Shown in pieces: positions 47,198-55,440 of a DNA stretch of 64,000 bases. The notes under the pieces are model-generated. The model was not told the origin of the DNA and made no database searches. It saw only the letters and a program-made list of their open reading frames with translations. This DNA comes from Marilutibacter spongiae. GTDB taxonomy: Bacteria > Pseudomonadota > Gammaproteobacteria > Xanthomonadales > Xanthomonadaceae. The position numbers were made by a program, and so were the translations under genes. Position 1 is the first letter of the stretch. The number at the start of each line of letters is the position of its first letter. The stretch spans positions 1 through 64,000 of the forward strand of contig NZ_JACHTF010000011.1 in assembly GCF_014145325.1 (NCBI RefSeq). The letters run 5' to 3'.

Positions 47198-48100
47198 TCA
47201 GCGCGAAACGGCGAGCGGCCCTGCGGGCGTGGCCCGCTTCCGATGGGCGATCCGTGCCGCGCGCACCGTGTTGCAGTTCAGGCGCGCGACCTTGGTGGCG
47301 TCCTGGTAACCGCCGGCGACGAGGAACAGCACGGGCAGCCGGCGTTCGCGGGCCATCGTGAACACCGCCAGGTCGCGACGGAACATCTCGCCCGTGCGCA
47401 GCCTGAGCTGGCTCTTGGGGTCGTGCACGTGGCAGTCCGCCCCGGCCTGGTAGATGAGAAGGTCGGGCGCGACGTCGTCGATGATGCGCCCGACCCCGTC
47501 GAGGACACGCGCGTAGCGCGCGAAGCCTTCCTCGCGCGAGACATGGAAGGCCCACGATCGCGTGCCGCCCCGGCATCCGAAGCGCGTGCCGAAGATCGAG
47601 ACCGCGAACAGGTTGGGCATGCGCGCGGCGAACTCCTCGGTGCCGTTGCCGCCGTGCTCGTCGCAGTCGACGACCAGAACTTTCAACGTGGGGTGGGCAT
47701 GCGCGACGAGGGCCAGGCCGTTGATCGCGCAGAAGCCGCTGCCCGCCAGCGGGTGCGCATGGTGGAAGCCCCGTGCGATGTTCATCGCGATGCCGGCCGG
47801 ATGCGCGAGGCACCGGTCGACGGCGGCCAGTTGTCCACCCAGCATCGAGAGCGTGGCGTCGCGAACCCGGGGCGTCCAACGGATGCCCTGACGCGAGGCC
47901 AGTGGCTCGCGGCCATCGAGGAACGCCTGCAGGTAGGTGGGGTCGTGAAGGCCGTCCAGCTGCGCCGGCCGGACGGGCGTCGCCGGCTGCAGGTCGACCA
48001 GGGCGAGGCGCTGGAGCAGGTCGCGGGTCGCGCGCAGTCGCGCCAGCAAGGGCTCCTCGCCGGGCGCATAGGCGTCGCTATAGAACGCCGGGATGCGCAT
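47198..48100 (-). CDS. Histone deacetylase-like amidohydrolase
   Basis: A 300-residue arginase/deacetylase-fold enzyme. Active-site histidines H113-H114 lie in GFHHAHP; the zinc ligands D147 and H149 are in VDCDEHGGNG and D222 is in GADCHVHDP; the catalytic Tyr is Y265 (AGGYQ). All key residues of zinc-dependent deacetylases are kept, so it is probably active on an acetyl-lysine, acetyl-polyamine or similar amide. It is the last gene of the Roadblock/GTPase operon and overlaps the upstream gene by 23 bases, which makes co-translation likely. It converges on the winged-helix regulator. Confidence 0.88.
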   Translation of the reverse strand: MRIPAFYSDAYAPGEEPLLARLRATRDLLQRLALVDLQPATPVRPAQLDGLHDPTYLQAFLDGREPLASRQGIRWTPRVRDATLSMLGGQLAAVDRCLAHPAGIAMNIARGFHHAHPLAGSGFCAINGLALVAHAHPTLKVLVVDCDEHGGNGTEEFAARMPNLFAVSIFGTRFGCRGGTRSWAFHVSREEGFARYARVLDGVGRIIDDVAPDLLIYQAGADCHVHDPKSQLRLRTGEMFRRDLAVFTMARERRLPVLFLVAGGYQDATKVARLNCNTVRAARIAHRKRATPAGPLAVSR

Positions 48101-49019
48101 CGAGCAGGTCCTTGGCGTATCGGTGCAGGTCGTTCCAGCCTGTGGTGCCGGGCGACAGCATGTTGCCGGTGCGTTGCCGCTGGAACTGCATGCCGAACGC
48201 ACGGGCGCGATGTGCCGGGGAGACCGAAAGGGTGGATATCCGCAGGAAACGCACGCGCGCGAGCGCGGAAAGCGCGAACACCTCTCCATGCGGGTGGCGC
48301 GACAGGGGTTGCGCGCCTGGCGCCGGTTCGAGCGCGGCGATGCTGCCAGGAGGGATCGGCACGCGGCAGATCTGCGCCGGGCCGACGAACATCGCCGAGT
48401 GCGACTCGCCCAGCGCGACCTTCTCCACCAGCACCGGCCGGCCGTCGCCATCCACGAACAGGTTGACGCGGCCACCGCGGCGGATCTTGCCGTGCGCGAT
48501 CTCCAGGAAGAATTCCTCGGCCTGCGAGCAACTGCCGATCTCGGGTTTGTCGGGCATGGGCGGCAATGGCGACAGCGGCGAGGCGCGGCGATGCAGGATC
48601 GCCTCGACCAGCGCCAGCACGACGCGACTCTCCTCGCGCTCGAGGCGCGCGCCGACGGCACGCACGCGCTCGTCGAGGTCCAGCAGCGACGCGCCGCCCG
48701 GCAGCCCGGCAAGCGCGTGCCGGAGCGCGTCCGGCGCCTGCCCCAGGTCGCGCCAACCCCCTGGCCAGCCATGGCGCCGGGCGTGCAGGCCGATGCCATG
48801 GGCGCGCCGGGCGTCGATGTCGCGGAAGACGCGCAGGTCGGCGGGATCGCAGGGGTCGACCGGCGTGTTGATCGACTGCGACAGGAAGCGCGTGGCCTGG
48901 GTCAGGCCACAGCCTCGCCGGTCGGTGCCATGCGCCGGATGCTCGTCGAGCATCTCGCACAGGGTCCGGCAGAGCGGAAGACCCGCCGCATCGAAGGCCT
49001 CGACCAGTTCGTGCGACAT
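48078..49019 (-). CDS. Unrecognised protein in Roadblock/GTPase operon (313 aa)
   Basis: I do not recognise this 313-residue soluble protein. It has no signal peptide or membrane helix. The N-terminal third is helical with scattered Cys and His; the middle (about 110-150) is an amphipathic helix-rich stretch; the C-terminal part (about 170-300) looks beta-rich (GRVNLFVDGDGRPVLVEKV, VGPAQICRVPIPPGS in part). It starts two bases after the GTPase stop and overlaps the deacetylase gene by 23 bases, so all three are likely made together. It could be an effector or scaffold for the GTPase; nothing in the sequence proves this. Confidence 0.75.
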   Translation of the reverse strand: MSHELVEAFDAAGLPLCRTLCEMLDEHPAHGTDRRGCGLTQATRFLSQSINTPVDPCDPADLRVFRDIDARRAHGIGLHARRHGWPGGWRDLGQAPDALRHALAGLPGGASLLDLDERVRAVGARLEREESRVVLALVEAILHRRASPLSPLPPMPDKPEIGSCSQAEEFFLEIAHGKIRRGGRVNLFVDGDGRPVLVEKVALGESHSAMFVGPAQICRVPIPPGSIAALEPAPGAQPLSRHPHGEVFALSALARVRFLRISTLSVSPAHRARAFGMQFQRQRTGNMLSPGTTGWNDLHRYAKDLLDAHPGVL

Positions 49020-49021
49020 GG

Positions 49022-49549
49022 TCAATGGATCGAGAGCAGGAGCGCGCGCACCAGTTGCGATGCCTGTGCGCGGTCGCGCGCATCGATGGTGAAGGCGGGC
49101 ACCGGTCGGGGCCACGCCGCGGTCTCGCGCCGAATGGCGTCGAGCCTGAAGCCCGGCGCCAGGTCGGCCTGGGTGATGCCCACGACCACGGCCATGCCGG
49201 GGTCCACCGCCGCCACGGCATGCAGCCAGTGGCGGCACTCGGCGGCGATATCGGGACTGGCGGCATTCAACAGCAGGATCACGCCGAGCGCGCCATTGAA
49301 GATGATCGGGCGCATGTGGCTGAAGTGCTCCTGGCCCGGCAGGCCGTACAGCTGCAGCGGCGTGCCGTCGTCGAGCAGCACGGTGGCGAAGTCCAGCGCG
49401 ACCGTGGTGGTGGTCTTCTCGCCCATGGCGCCGTCGCTGAGCGGCATTTCGGTCGAGACCGGCGGGGTGCCGGCGAGCGTGCGCAGGGCGGTGGTCTTGC
49501 CGGCGCCGACGGGGCCGGCGAAAACGAACTTGAAACTCTGGTGCTGCAA
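49022..49549 (-). CDS. MglA/CvnD-type small GTPase
   Basis: A 175-residue Ras-like GTPase. Walker A GPVGAGKTT is at 12-20; a threonine run TTTTVALDF supplies the switch I Thr; switch II reads YGLPGQEHF at 68-76, in which the usual DxxG Asp is absent, as in the LFGTPGQ-type proteins partnered with Roadblock domains (MglA of Myxococcus, CvnD of Streptomyces). The base-recognition motif is TQAD at 126-129. Two Roadblock/LC7 genes upstream in the same operon are the expected GAP-like or regulator partners. Confidence 0.88.
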   Translation of the reverse strand: MQHQSFKFVFAGPVGAGKTTALRTLAGTPPVSTEMPLSDGAMGEKTTTTVALDFATVLLDDGTPLQLYGLPGQEHFSHMRPIIFNGALGVILLLNAASPDIAAECRHWLHAVAAVDPGMAVVVGITQADLAPGFRLDAIRRETAAWPRPVPAFTIDARDRAQASQLVRALLLSIH

Positions 49550-49579
49550 AATGGCGTCCTCGATGATTCCGTTCGTGGG

Positions 49580-50524
49580 CTAGCCCAGCTCCGGGGCCAG
49601 GCCGAATCGACGTGCGATCGCCCCCCAGATGCCGGTTCGCGAAGGCTTGCGGGATGAGGGGGCGGGGGAAGCGCGGGGCGCCGGCCCGGCCGACTGCAGC
49701 AGGTCCGAAGCGGCCAGTGCCCACAGCAGCGCGCCGACCTCCGATGCACTGGTGGTCCTGCCCATGGCGCTTTCCAGTGCCGTCGGCGTGCAGCTGTCGG
49801 CGGTGAGGGCGCTGGCCAGGTGCATCAGCCGGGCCATTGAGGGCAGCGATCCGAAATCCGGCCACGTCTCCAGGCGGTATTGACCGGTGGGGAAGGGCGG
49901 CAGGAGCTGCCGGCCCCGTTGGGTGGCGGCGATCAGGAAGGGTTCAAGCCCGGCGAATGCACACTGGGCCGGCACCAGGTTGGCCGCGTTGCCGAGGCTG
50001 ACCGTCCAGCCCGGCTTGCAGAAGTTGTCCTGGGCATGGAGCAGGTCCGAATGGGTCGGGGCATAGGCCCGGCCCGAGTCGGGATCGATGAGGACCGACA
50101 CGCTGCCCAGCGCGATGGTGACGCGCTTGCCGCGAAGGCGTGGCGAGGCGAGCACGCAGGGCAAACGCTCCTGGGTGTCGGACTCGGTCGCCTCCTCGGC
50201 GCCGGCATTGCTTTCCAGCAGTTCCACCAGCAGTTTCACCAGGCGGGCAGCCGGCACGTCGCAGGCGACCGCATGATCGCCGTCCTGTCCGGGCGGCGCC
50301 TCGTCGCCAAGCATCGTCACCACGGGGGTGCCGCGCTTTCGCGCCAGGGCCATCGCCTGCGCGCCATAGGCGTCCTCGCCGGCGGCCACCAGCAGGTGGC
50401 AGCGGGTGCCATCCCAGGCCTCGACGCGGGCATTGATCTTGTAGGCGGCCAGCAGCTTGGCCGCGAGTCTCACGCGCTTCTCGGAATCGTCGCAGAGCGC
50501 GGCTGTACGAATGTCGTAGTGCAT
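49580..50524 (-). CDS. Receiver-like protein lacking phospho-acceptor, with C-terminal helical domain
   Basis: A 314-residue protein without export signals. The N-terminal 110 residues have a CheY-like alternation (AALCDDSEKRVRLAAKLL, TPVVTMLGDEA) but the third strand ends CHLLVAAGED without the phospho-Asp and the conserved Lys is missing, so it would be a pseudo-receiver. A middle beta-rich part (VTIALGSVSVLIDPDSG) and a C-terminal helical, winged-helix-like part (about 220-285) follow. It lies 30 bases before the GTPase. It probably links the Roadblock proteins to the GTPase, by position only. Confidence 0.75.
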   Translation of the reverse strand: MHYDIRTAALCDDSEKRVRLAAKLLAAYKINARVEAWDGTRCHLLVAAGEDAYGAQAMALARKRGTPVVTMLGDEAPPGQDGDHAVACDVPAARLVKLLVELLESNAGAEEATESDTQERLPCVLASPRLRGKRVTIALGSVSVLIDPDSGRAYAPTHSDLLHAQDNFCKPGWTVSLGNAANLVPAQCAFAGLEPFLIAATQRGRQLLPPFPTGQYRLETWPDFGSLPSMARLMHLASALTADSCTPTALESAMGRTTSASEVGALLWALAASDLLQSAGPAPRASPAPSSRKPSRTGIWGAIARRFGLAPELG

Positions 50525-50601
50525 CAGCTCGCTTGCCGTTCGGTCGTGCAGGAGGACATCCGGGGCGGCGGCTCGCGCCGCCCCGGACGGGACGCGTTCG
50601 A

Positions 50602-50958
50602 TCAGGAGAAGTCGAGCGTCTTCTCGAACGTGCGCAGCTCATGGCGGGCCATGGCCAGGTTGGAGCGCGCGCGGTCCAGCACGACGTAGAGGAACAGCTT
50701 CTGGTTGGACTCCAGCGGGCGGATCAGGTGGTACTGCTTGGTCAGGTTGATCAGGATGTCTTCGATCGTATCGTTCAACTTGAGTGCGTTGGCGACCTTG
50801 CGCTTGGCGCGGATCACTTCCGAGTTGCCGGCGGCGGCCAGCTCCAGGTTCACGCCGGTGCCATCGCCGGCCAGCATCATGCCGCTGTCGGCGTCGACCA
50901 GCGCGGAGGCCACGTAACCGTCGAGCTCGCGCAGGGGTTCCATCGAAATCTTTGCCAT
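50602..50958 (-). CDS. Roadblock/LC7-domain protein (118 aa)
   Basis: A single-domain Roadblock/LC7 protein, which forms dimers that bind small GTPases. Features are VASALVDADSGMMLAGDG at the N-terminal strands, the central helix and YHLIRPLESNQKLFLYVVLDRARSNLAMAR-type second sheet (about 75-105). The ribosome binding region is a purine tract of three GAGAA units just before the ATG. It is the second gene of the operon. Confidence 0.88.
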   Translation of the reverse strand: MAKISMEPLRELDGYVASALVDADSGMMLAGDGTGVNLELAAAGNSEVIRAKRKVANALKLNDTIEDILINLTKQYHLIRPLESNQKLFLYVVLDRARSNLAMARHELRTFEKTLDFS

Positions 50959-50963
50959 GGTTC

Positions 50964-50978
50964 TTCTCTTCTCTTCTC
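50964..50978 (-). repeat. Three GAGAA pentamers at the ribosome binding site
   Basis: TTCTC repeated three times on the plus strand, with partial units on both sides, ending about six bases before the Roadblock gene start. It supplies the purine-rich ribosome binding region. Confidence 0.85.
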
Positions 50979-51034
50979 TTCGGGTGGGTTGAAACGGGGT
51001 GGACTCCATCCCTGGAGCGAGAGGCGTTTGCCTG

Positions 51035-51487
51035 TCAGGCGCGGTCCAGGACCGATGCCAGTTCGCTTGCCGCGTCCAGCGCGAAGCGCAGGGCCATGGC
51101 GAAGGTTTCCGACCTGTCGGCGGACAGGCAGAGGGTGTAGGCGCCCTTGGAGGAGGGCACGCGCACGATGACGATGCTTCCCTGTTCCGAGGCGATGCTG
51201 GTGTAGCCCGCCGGGCTGTGCAGGGTTTCGCGGGAGAACGACTCGCCCAGGGCCAGCAGCGAGCTGGCGATGGCGGCGATCCGCGCTGGGACCAGTTCCA
51301 CATTGGCGCGGGCGGCGTGGGCGATCGCGCGGCCATCCGCGGTCGCCATCACGGTATGCATCACGCCTTGCGTGGCCTGCAGGCGCCGCTCGAGCACGGC
51401 CGAACAAGCGCTGGACGTGGGGTCGATGGGTGATGCGGTTCGGGTGGACGGGGCGGAGGGTGCGGAAGCGGGGGAAAGCGAAGTCAT
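51035..51487 (-). CDS. Roadblock/LC7-like protein (150 aa)
   Basis: First gene of the operon. After a Ser/Pro-rich tail of about 30 residues, the domain shows the Roadblock pattern: MHTVMATADGRAIAHAARAN, helix RIAAIASSLLALGESFSRE, and strands SIVIVRVPSSKGAYTLCLSAD. The pair of different Roadblock proteins suggests a heterodimer or sequential regulators. Start taken at 51487; ATG at 51499 is an alternative, and neither has a strong ribosome binding site. Confidence 0.8.
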   Translation of the reverse strand: MTSLSPASAPSAPSTRTASPIDPTSSACSAVLERRLQATQGVMHTVMATADGRAIAHAARANVELVPARIAAIASSLLALGESFSRETLHSPAGYTSIASEQGSIVIVRVPSSKGAYTLCLSADRSETFAMALRFALDAASELASVLDRA

Positions 51488-51540
51488 GGGGGCCTGCATG
51501 TGAAGGACGTGCACCCGCGAACGGGTCTGCGGGCAGTTAC

Positions 51541-51556
51541 GCAAACGCCATGCCAA
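51541..51556 (-). promoter_or_regulatory. Sigma-54 type promoter of Roadblock/GTPase operon
   Basis: The minus strand reads TTGGCATGGCGTTTGCGT (core 51556-51541). It keeps the GG and GC dinucleotides with the required ten bases between them and differs from the consensus TGGCACG-N4-TTGCW at only two positions. The predicted start is near 51529, about 42 bases before the first Roadblock gene. Confidence 0.6.
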
Positions 51557-51560
51557 TTTG

Positions 51561-51572
51561 TGACCAAGGTCA
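51561..51572. promoter_or_regulatory. Palindrome TGACCAAGGTCA next to the sigma-54 promoter
   Basis: A perfect 12-base palindrome directly upstream of the -24 element. With the flanking bases, TGTGA-N6-TCAAG also matches 8 of 10 positions of a Crp/Clp-type site. Either would be placed to affect promoter use. Confidence 0.4.
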
Positions 51573-51859
51573 AGTTAATTTTGTGAAATCAAGGCGCTCT
51601 TGTTGTGCGACGTGGTTTGTCCCCGGGACATCCCGCGCGCGTCGCGATCGCGCGCCCGTTGCGTGCCATCGCGGGGTGGGGTGCCCTCGCAGGGCATAAG
51701 CTGACGTAGGGCGGCTTGAAATGACTAGCGCTGTCATTATTTGCCGCATCGGGCGGCGGCGTGCGCGTGGGCGACGGCTGCCTGGCCACCGCAAGACAGC
51801 GGGCCGGCGCCGGCTGGAGGGGATGCGTCGGCGGCTGCGCCGGACGTTTCGCCCGCGCA
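51573..51859. other. Gap between Roadblock operon promoter and tRNA-Ser
   Basis: No supported gene. Near 51573-51595 there is AT-rich sequence (AAGTTAATTTTGTGAAATC) that could bind a sigma-54 activator. The rest (51600-51859) is GC-rich and featureless to me. Confidence 0.5.
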
Positions 51860-51885
51860 CAAAAAAACCCTTGCAAGCAAGGGTT
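51860..51885 (-). terminator. Terminator of tRNA-Ser(CGA)
   Basis: On the minus strand AACCCTTGC/GCAAGGGTT (nine bases, two-base centre) runs into seven T. It begins about 12 bases after the tRNA 3' end. Confidence 0.88.
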
Positions 51886-51896
51886 CTTTGCAAAAC

Positions 51897-51987
51897 TGGC
51901 GGAGAGGGGGGGATTCGAACCCCCGAGGCGCTATTAACGCCTGCCTGATTTCGAATCAGGTACATTCAACCGCTCTGCCACCTCTCC
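51897..51987 (-). tRNA. tRNA-Ser (anticodon CGA)
   Basis: A 91-base class II tRNA: acceptor GGAGAGG/CCTCTCC, anticodon loop TTCGAAA giving CGA, long variable arm, T-loop GTTCGAATC and encoded CCA. Confidence 0.96.
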
Positions 51988-52160
51988 GGTGCCTGGCCGG
52001 CGGTCGATCTCGCCGGGCGCGGGGGCGTCATCATACGGTTGGACGCGGCGGCCGGCAAGCCTCTTCGCAAGGCGTCGCATGGCGCCGGTGGCCGGTGCGC
52101 AGGGCAGGCCGTCCGGGGCCCGCGTTACACTGCGCCCTCACTCCATCAGGTGCTTCCCCG

Positions 52161-52571
52161 ATGTCCGAAATCCTCGTCCCCGTCTCCTTTGGCGAACTGC
52201 TCGACAAGATCGCGATCCTGCAGATCAAGTCCGAGCGCATGAGCGACGAGGCCAAGCTGGCCAACGTGCGCAAGGAGCTGTCGGCCCTCGAGCAGACCTG
52301 GATGGCGCACCCCGCGGCCGGCAACGACATCGTCCGCCTGCGGGCCGATCTCAAGGCGGTCAACGAGCGCCTGTGGGTGATCGAGGACGACATCCGCGTC
52401 AAGGAGAAGGCGCAGGCCTTCGATGAGGCGTTCATCAAGCTCGCCCGCAGCGTGTACTTCGAGAACGACGAGCGCGCCCGCATCAAGAAGGACATCAACC
52501 TCGCCCTGGGCTCGTCCTATGTCGAGGAAAAGTCCTACCAGGACTATGGCGCCGGCCAGGGCGCGAGCTGA
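52161..52571 (+). CDS. DUF6165 family protein
   Basis: A 136-residue soluble protein, mostly helical and highly charged (FGELLDKIAILQIKSERMSD, IEDDIRVKEKAQAFDEAFI, VYFENDERARIKKDINLALGS in parts). It matches what I know of the DUF6165 family, whose function is not established. It lies between tRNA-Ser and a convergent DUF1203 gene, with no operon partner. Confidence 0.75.
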   Translation: MSEILVPVSFGELLDKIAILQIKSERMSDEAKLANVRKELSALEQTWMAHPAAGNDIVRLRADLKAVNERLWVIEDDIRVKEKAQAFDEAFIKLARSVYFENDERARIKKDINLALGSSYVEEKSYQDYGAGQGAS

Positions 52572-52595
52572 CCACGACCCCGGCCGGGCTGTCGG

Positions 52596-53084
52596 TCAAG
52601 CGGTCGCGACGCGGTCCACGCGGCACAGGTAACAGCCGTGGCGCGCGTGGTGCAGGTGCAGGAACTCGATCTCTCCGCGTTCGAGCATCGCCCTGATGCA
52701 GGCTTCCAGCGCGTCGCCGGGCACCACGTCCGCGTCGAGCAGGTCGCCGTTCGTGCCATAGCCCCTGACCGAAAGCAGCTTGCTGCGGAAACGCGGCGGC
52801 ACCTCGTCGATGCCGGGGCTGGCCCTGCGCGCATGCCTGCGCACGAAGATCGCGCCCGACGCGCGGTAGGGCGAGGGGCTGACGTGGTGCGGATGGGCGA
52901 CCAGCAGCACCTCTTCGCCGACGTCCGCGTCGACCAGGCTGACCCGGCACGGGTAGGTGCGCGGCCGGTCGGCCACGAAGCGTCGTGCGCCACGCGCGGC
53001 GAGCGCGGTGTCGTCGAGTTCGAAAAGGGCCGCGAAGGGGTCGGGGGGCAGGGCGGCGATGCGAAAGCGGGGGGGCGTGGCCAT
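52596..53084 (-). CDS. DUF1203 domain-containing protein
   Basis: A 162-residue protein of the DUF1203 family. Typical stretches are ADRPRTYPCRVSLVDADVGE, LLVAHPHHVSPSPYRASGAIFVR (positions about 60-82) and RGYGTNGDLLDADVV, with the C-terminal HARHGCYLCRVDRV. The role is unknown. ATG at 53084 is 24 bases into a gap of about 90 from its minus-strand neighbour. Confidence 0.8.
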   Translation of the reverse strand: MATPPRFRIAALPPDPFAALFELDDTALAARGARRFVADRPRTYPCRVSLVDADVGEEVLLVAHPHHVSPSPYRASGAIFVRRHARRASPGIDEVPPRFRSKLLSVRGYGTNGDLLDADVVPGDALEACIRAMLERGEIEFLHLHHARHGCYLCRVDRVATA

Positions 53085-53176
53085 GGGGGCGCTCCGTGTG
53101 GGGGAGCGTCATCCTCGCGCGATGCCAGCGTGCGTTCTCGCCGTTTCCGGACGTCGAAGTCGACGGTCCGCCAGGC

Positions 53177-53527
53177 TCATCTCGCCAGCGCGTAGGCCGC
53201 GATCGCGAACGCCAGCAGGGCGGCGGTGACCGCGATCACGGCGATGGCGTTGGCCCGGCGCAGGCTTCTCTCCTGCGCCGCGAGCGCGTGGCGCAGGCCG
53301 AGCAGGGTGTTCTCCAGCTCCTGCGAGGCGCGCGTCAGCGTCGCCAGGGTCTGCTCCATCTCGGCGGCGACGGTCTTGATGGCCTGGTCGTTTTGCAGGA
53401 CCGCGTCCTGGAGTTCGGCGATCTGCTTGGGTACCTGCGAGGGCTCGGCGTTGCGGGTGAACATCGGCCGCGCGGCGCGCACCAGTTCCGGCAGCAGCGG
53501 GGCCATGACGGTGAACCAGGAGGCCAT
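53177..53527 (-). CDS. Small coiled-coil protein with C-terminal membrane anchor
   Basis: A 116-residue protein of unknown function. Residues about 30-90 are heptad-like and predicted coiled coil (QIAELQDAVLQNDQAIKTV, LATLTRASQELENTLLGLR), followed by a single C-terminal transmembrane helix (IAVIAVTAALLAFAIAAYAL). Its ATG overlaps the glycosyltransferase stop by one base (TGATG), so it is co-translated with that LPS enzyme and may anchor or organise it at the membrane (inference). Confidence 0.75.
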   Translation of the reverse strand: MASWFTVMAPLLPELVRAARPMFTRNAEPSQVPKQIAELQDAVLQNDQAIKTVAAEMEQTLATLTRASQELENTLLGLRHALAAQERSLRRANAIAVIAVTAALLAFAIAAYALAR

Positions 53528-54648
53528 CAGCTCTGCTCCAGTGTCGAAGGGGTGGGGTGGTCGGCGCGATGGCGTTCGAAGGCGGCGATCGCGTCGTCGA
53601 CGCCGACCAGGTCCATCACGCCCGGATGTTCGACCTTGGTGCCCCAGCGCAGCGCGGCGGCGGGCTTGCCCAGGTAGCGGCGCGCGGCGTCGTCGTAGCG
53701 GTCGACGCAGTAGCGGCGGTCGCTGTAGGGGCCGCTGCGGGCGGGGTCGGTCGCCGCGTGCAGGCCCAGGACGCGGGTGCCCATCGCGTTGGCGATGTGC
53801 ATCGGTCCCGAGTCGGGGGTGACCAGCAGGTCGGCGCGGGCCAGCAGGGCCGGCAACTGCTTGAGCGTGTCCCGGCCCACCAGGTCCAGCACCGGGTGGC
53901 GCATGGTCGCGACGATGGCATCGGCGGTCGCGCGCTCGAGTTCGCTGCGTCCACCGCACAGCACCACCCGCCAGCCTTTCCCGGCGGCATGGTCGGCCAG
54001 GGCCGCGTAGCGCTCGGCGCGCCAGTTGCGCAGCGGATGGCTCGAGCAGGGCGAGACCATCAGCGTCGGGCGGCCGTCGGCGGGCCACTGCGCGGCGGCC
54101 CATTCGAAGGCCTCGGGCGGTACCGGCAGGTTCCAGCGCACGTCCCCGCGCTGGAGGCCAAGGGGCTCGCAGAAGCTGCCCAGCACGTCGAGCACGTGCG
54201 GGCCCGGGCGGTCGGGGATGCGCTCGTTGACGAACAGGCCGTGCAGCTCCTTGGCGCGGCGCCGGTCGTAGCCGACCCGACGGCGCGCCGGGATGAAGGC
54301 CGACAGCAGGTTGGCGCGGGCGGCGAGCTGCATCTGCAGCAAGGCGTCGAAGCGCGGCGCATCGCCGAGCCAGCGACGCAGCTCGCGCCTGACCGCGCGC
54401 ATGCCGGCCAGGCCGCTCTTCTTGTCGTATTCGATGAAGTCCACGCCCGGCAGGCCATCGAGCAGGCGGCGCTCGCCGCGACCGATCACCCAGGCCAGGC
54501 GGACGCCCGGCCACGCCGACTGCAGGGTATGGACCAGGGGCAGCACGTGGGTCACGTCGCCCAGCGCGGACAGGCGCAGCAGGCAGATCGAATCCGGGGC
54601 GCGGGCGCTAGGTGAATGGGGCGTTGTAATTGTTAGACTCCAAGGCAA
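53527..54648 (-). CDS. GT9-family glycosyltransferase (heptosyltransferase-like)
   Basis: LPS-core glycosyltransferase of about 373 residues. The GT9 hallmarks are [19 protein letters not shown] at the start, the acceptor-side [17 protein letters not shown], and the donor-binding [16 protein letters not shown]. The sugar may be heptose or another core sugar. The start is uncertain: no good ATG lies near the conserved N-terminus; a TTG at 54648 is used here, an ATG at 54684 would overlap the divergent kdkA coding region. Confidence 0.85.
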   Translation of the reverse strand: MPWSLTITTPHSPSARAPDSICLLRLSALGDVTHVLPLVHTLQSAWPGVRLAWVIGRGERRLLDGLPGVDFIEYDKKSGLAGMRAVRRELRRWLGDAPRFDALLQMQLAARANLLSAFIPARRRVGYDRRRAKELHGLFVNERIPDRPGPHVLDVLGSFCEPLGLQRGDVRWNLPVPPEAFEWAAAQWPADGRPTLMVSPCSSHPLRNWRAERYAALADHAAGKGWRVVLCGGRSELERATADAIVATMRHPVLDLVGRDTLKQLPALLARADLLVTPDSGPMHIANAMGTRVLGLHAATDPARSGPYSDRRYCVDRYDDAARRYLGKPAAALRWGTKVEHPGVMDLVGVDDAIAAFERHRADHPTPSTLEQS

Positions 54649-55397
54649 TGACCGGCTACGACGCCACCGAGGGATTGACGCCATTCCGGGACGATACCGG
54701 GTACGGCGCGATTCTGTTCGACCTGGAGCGCGTGCGACAAGTCGCGCCGGAGTGGTTTTCGCCCGCGTTCTGGGGCGACAAGGCCCGCGCCGTCGAGAGC
54801 GGCGGCCGCGGCGGGGCCTGGTTCGTCGACACGCCCGTCGGCCCGGCGGTGCTGCGGCGCTACCTGCGCGGCGGCGTGGCGGCCCATTTCAGCCGCGATC
54901 GCTACTGGTGGCACGGGTCCAACCGCACCCGCAGCTTCGCAGAGTTCCGCCTGACCCGCAGCGTGATCCGCCGCGGCCTGCAGGTGCCGCGCCCGATCGC
55001 GGCCTATTACCGGCGCGAGGGCCTGCGCTACCAGGCCGCGATCCTGCTCGACCGCATCGAGGACGTGCGCTCGCTGGCCGACCGGGCCGCGGTGGCCGCC
55101 GACGGCGCACCGTGGGAAGCCGCCGGGCGGCTGGTGGCGCGAAGCCACCGGATCGGCCTCGACCACGCCGATCTCAACGCGCACAATCTGCTGTTCAACT
55201 CGGCGGGCACCGGCTGGGTCATCGACCTGGACCGCGGCGAACTGCGGATCCCGGCGACGGGTTGGCGCGAGCGCAACCTGTCGCGGCTGCAGCGTTCGCT
55301 GCTCAAGCTGCGCGGCGAGCGCCCCGTCGAGGACGTGCAACGTGATTACGCGCGCCTGCGCTCGGCCTACGATGCGGTCTGGGCGCGCGGATACTGA
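54648..55397 (+). CDS. kdkA: 3-deoxy-D-manno-octulosonic acid kinase
   Basis: Phosphorylates Kdo in the LPS inner core using ATP, 249 residues. The eukaryotic-like kinase fold shows GRGGAWFV (glycine-rich loop region), [24 protein letters not shown], the catalytic loop [11 protein letters not shown] and the metal-binding DLDRGE. It diverges from the GT9 glycosyltransferase; the two 5' ends touch. Lysobacterales and Haemophilus-type LPS use this kinase to place phosphate on a single Kdo. Confidence 0.92.
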   Translation: MTGYDATEGLTPFRDDTGYGAILFDLERVRQVAPEWFSPAFWGDKARAVESGGRGGAWFVDTPVGPAVLRRYLRGGVAAHFSRDRYWWHGSNRTRSFAEFRLTRSVIRRGLQVPRPIAAYYRREGLRYQAAILLDRIEDVRSLADRAAVAADGAPWEAAGRLVARSHRIGLDHADLNAHNLLFNSAGTGWVIDLDRGELRIPATGWRERNLSRLQRSLLKLRGERPVEDVQRDYARLRSAYDAVWARGY

Positions 55398-55440
55398 GGT
55401 GACCGTGCAGGAAGACAACGCGGGGCCAGGGGAGGCCGGG

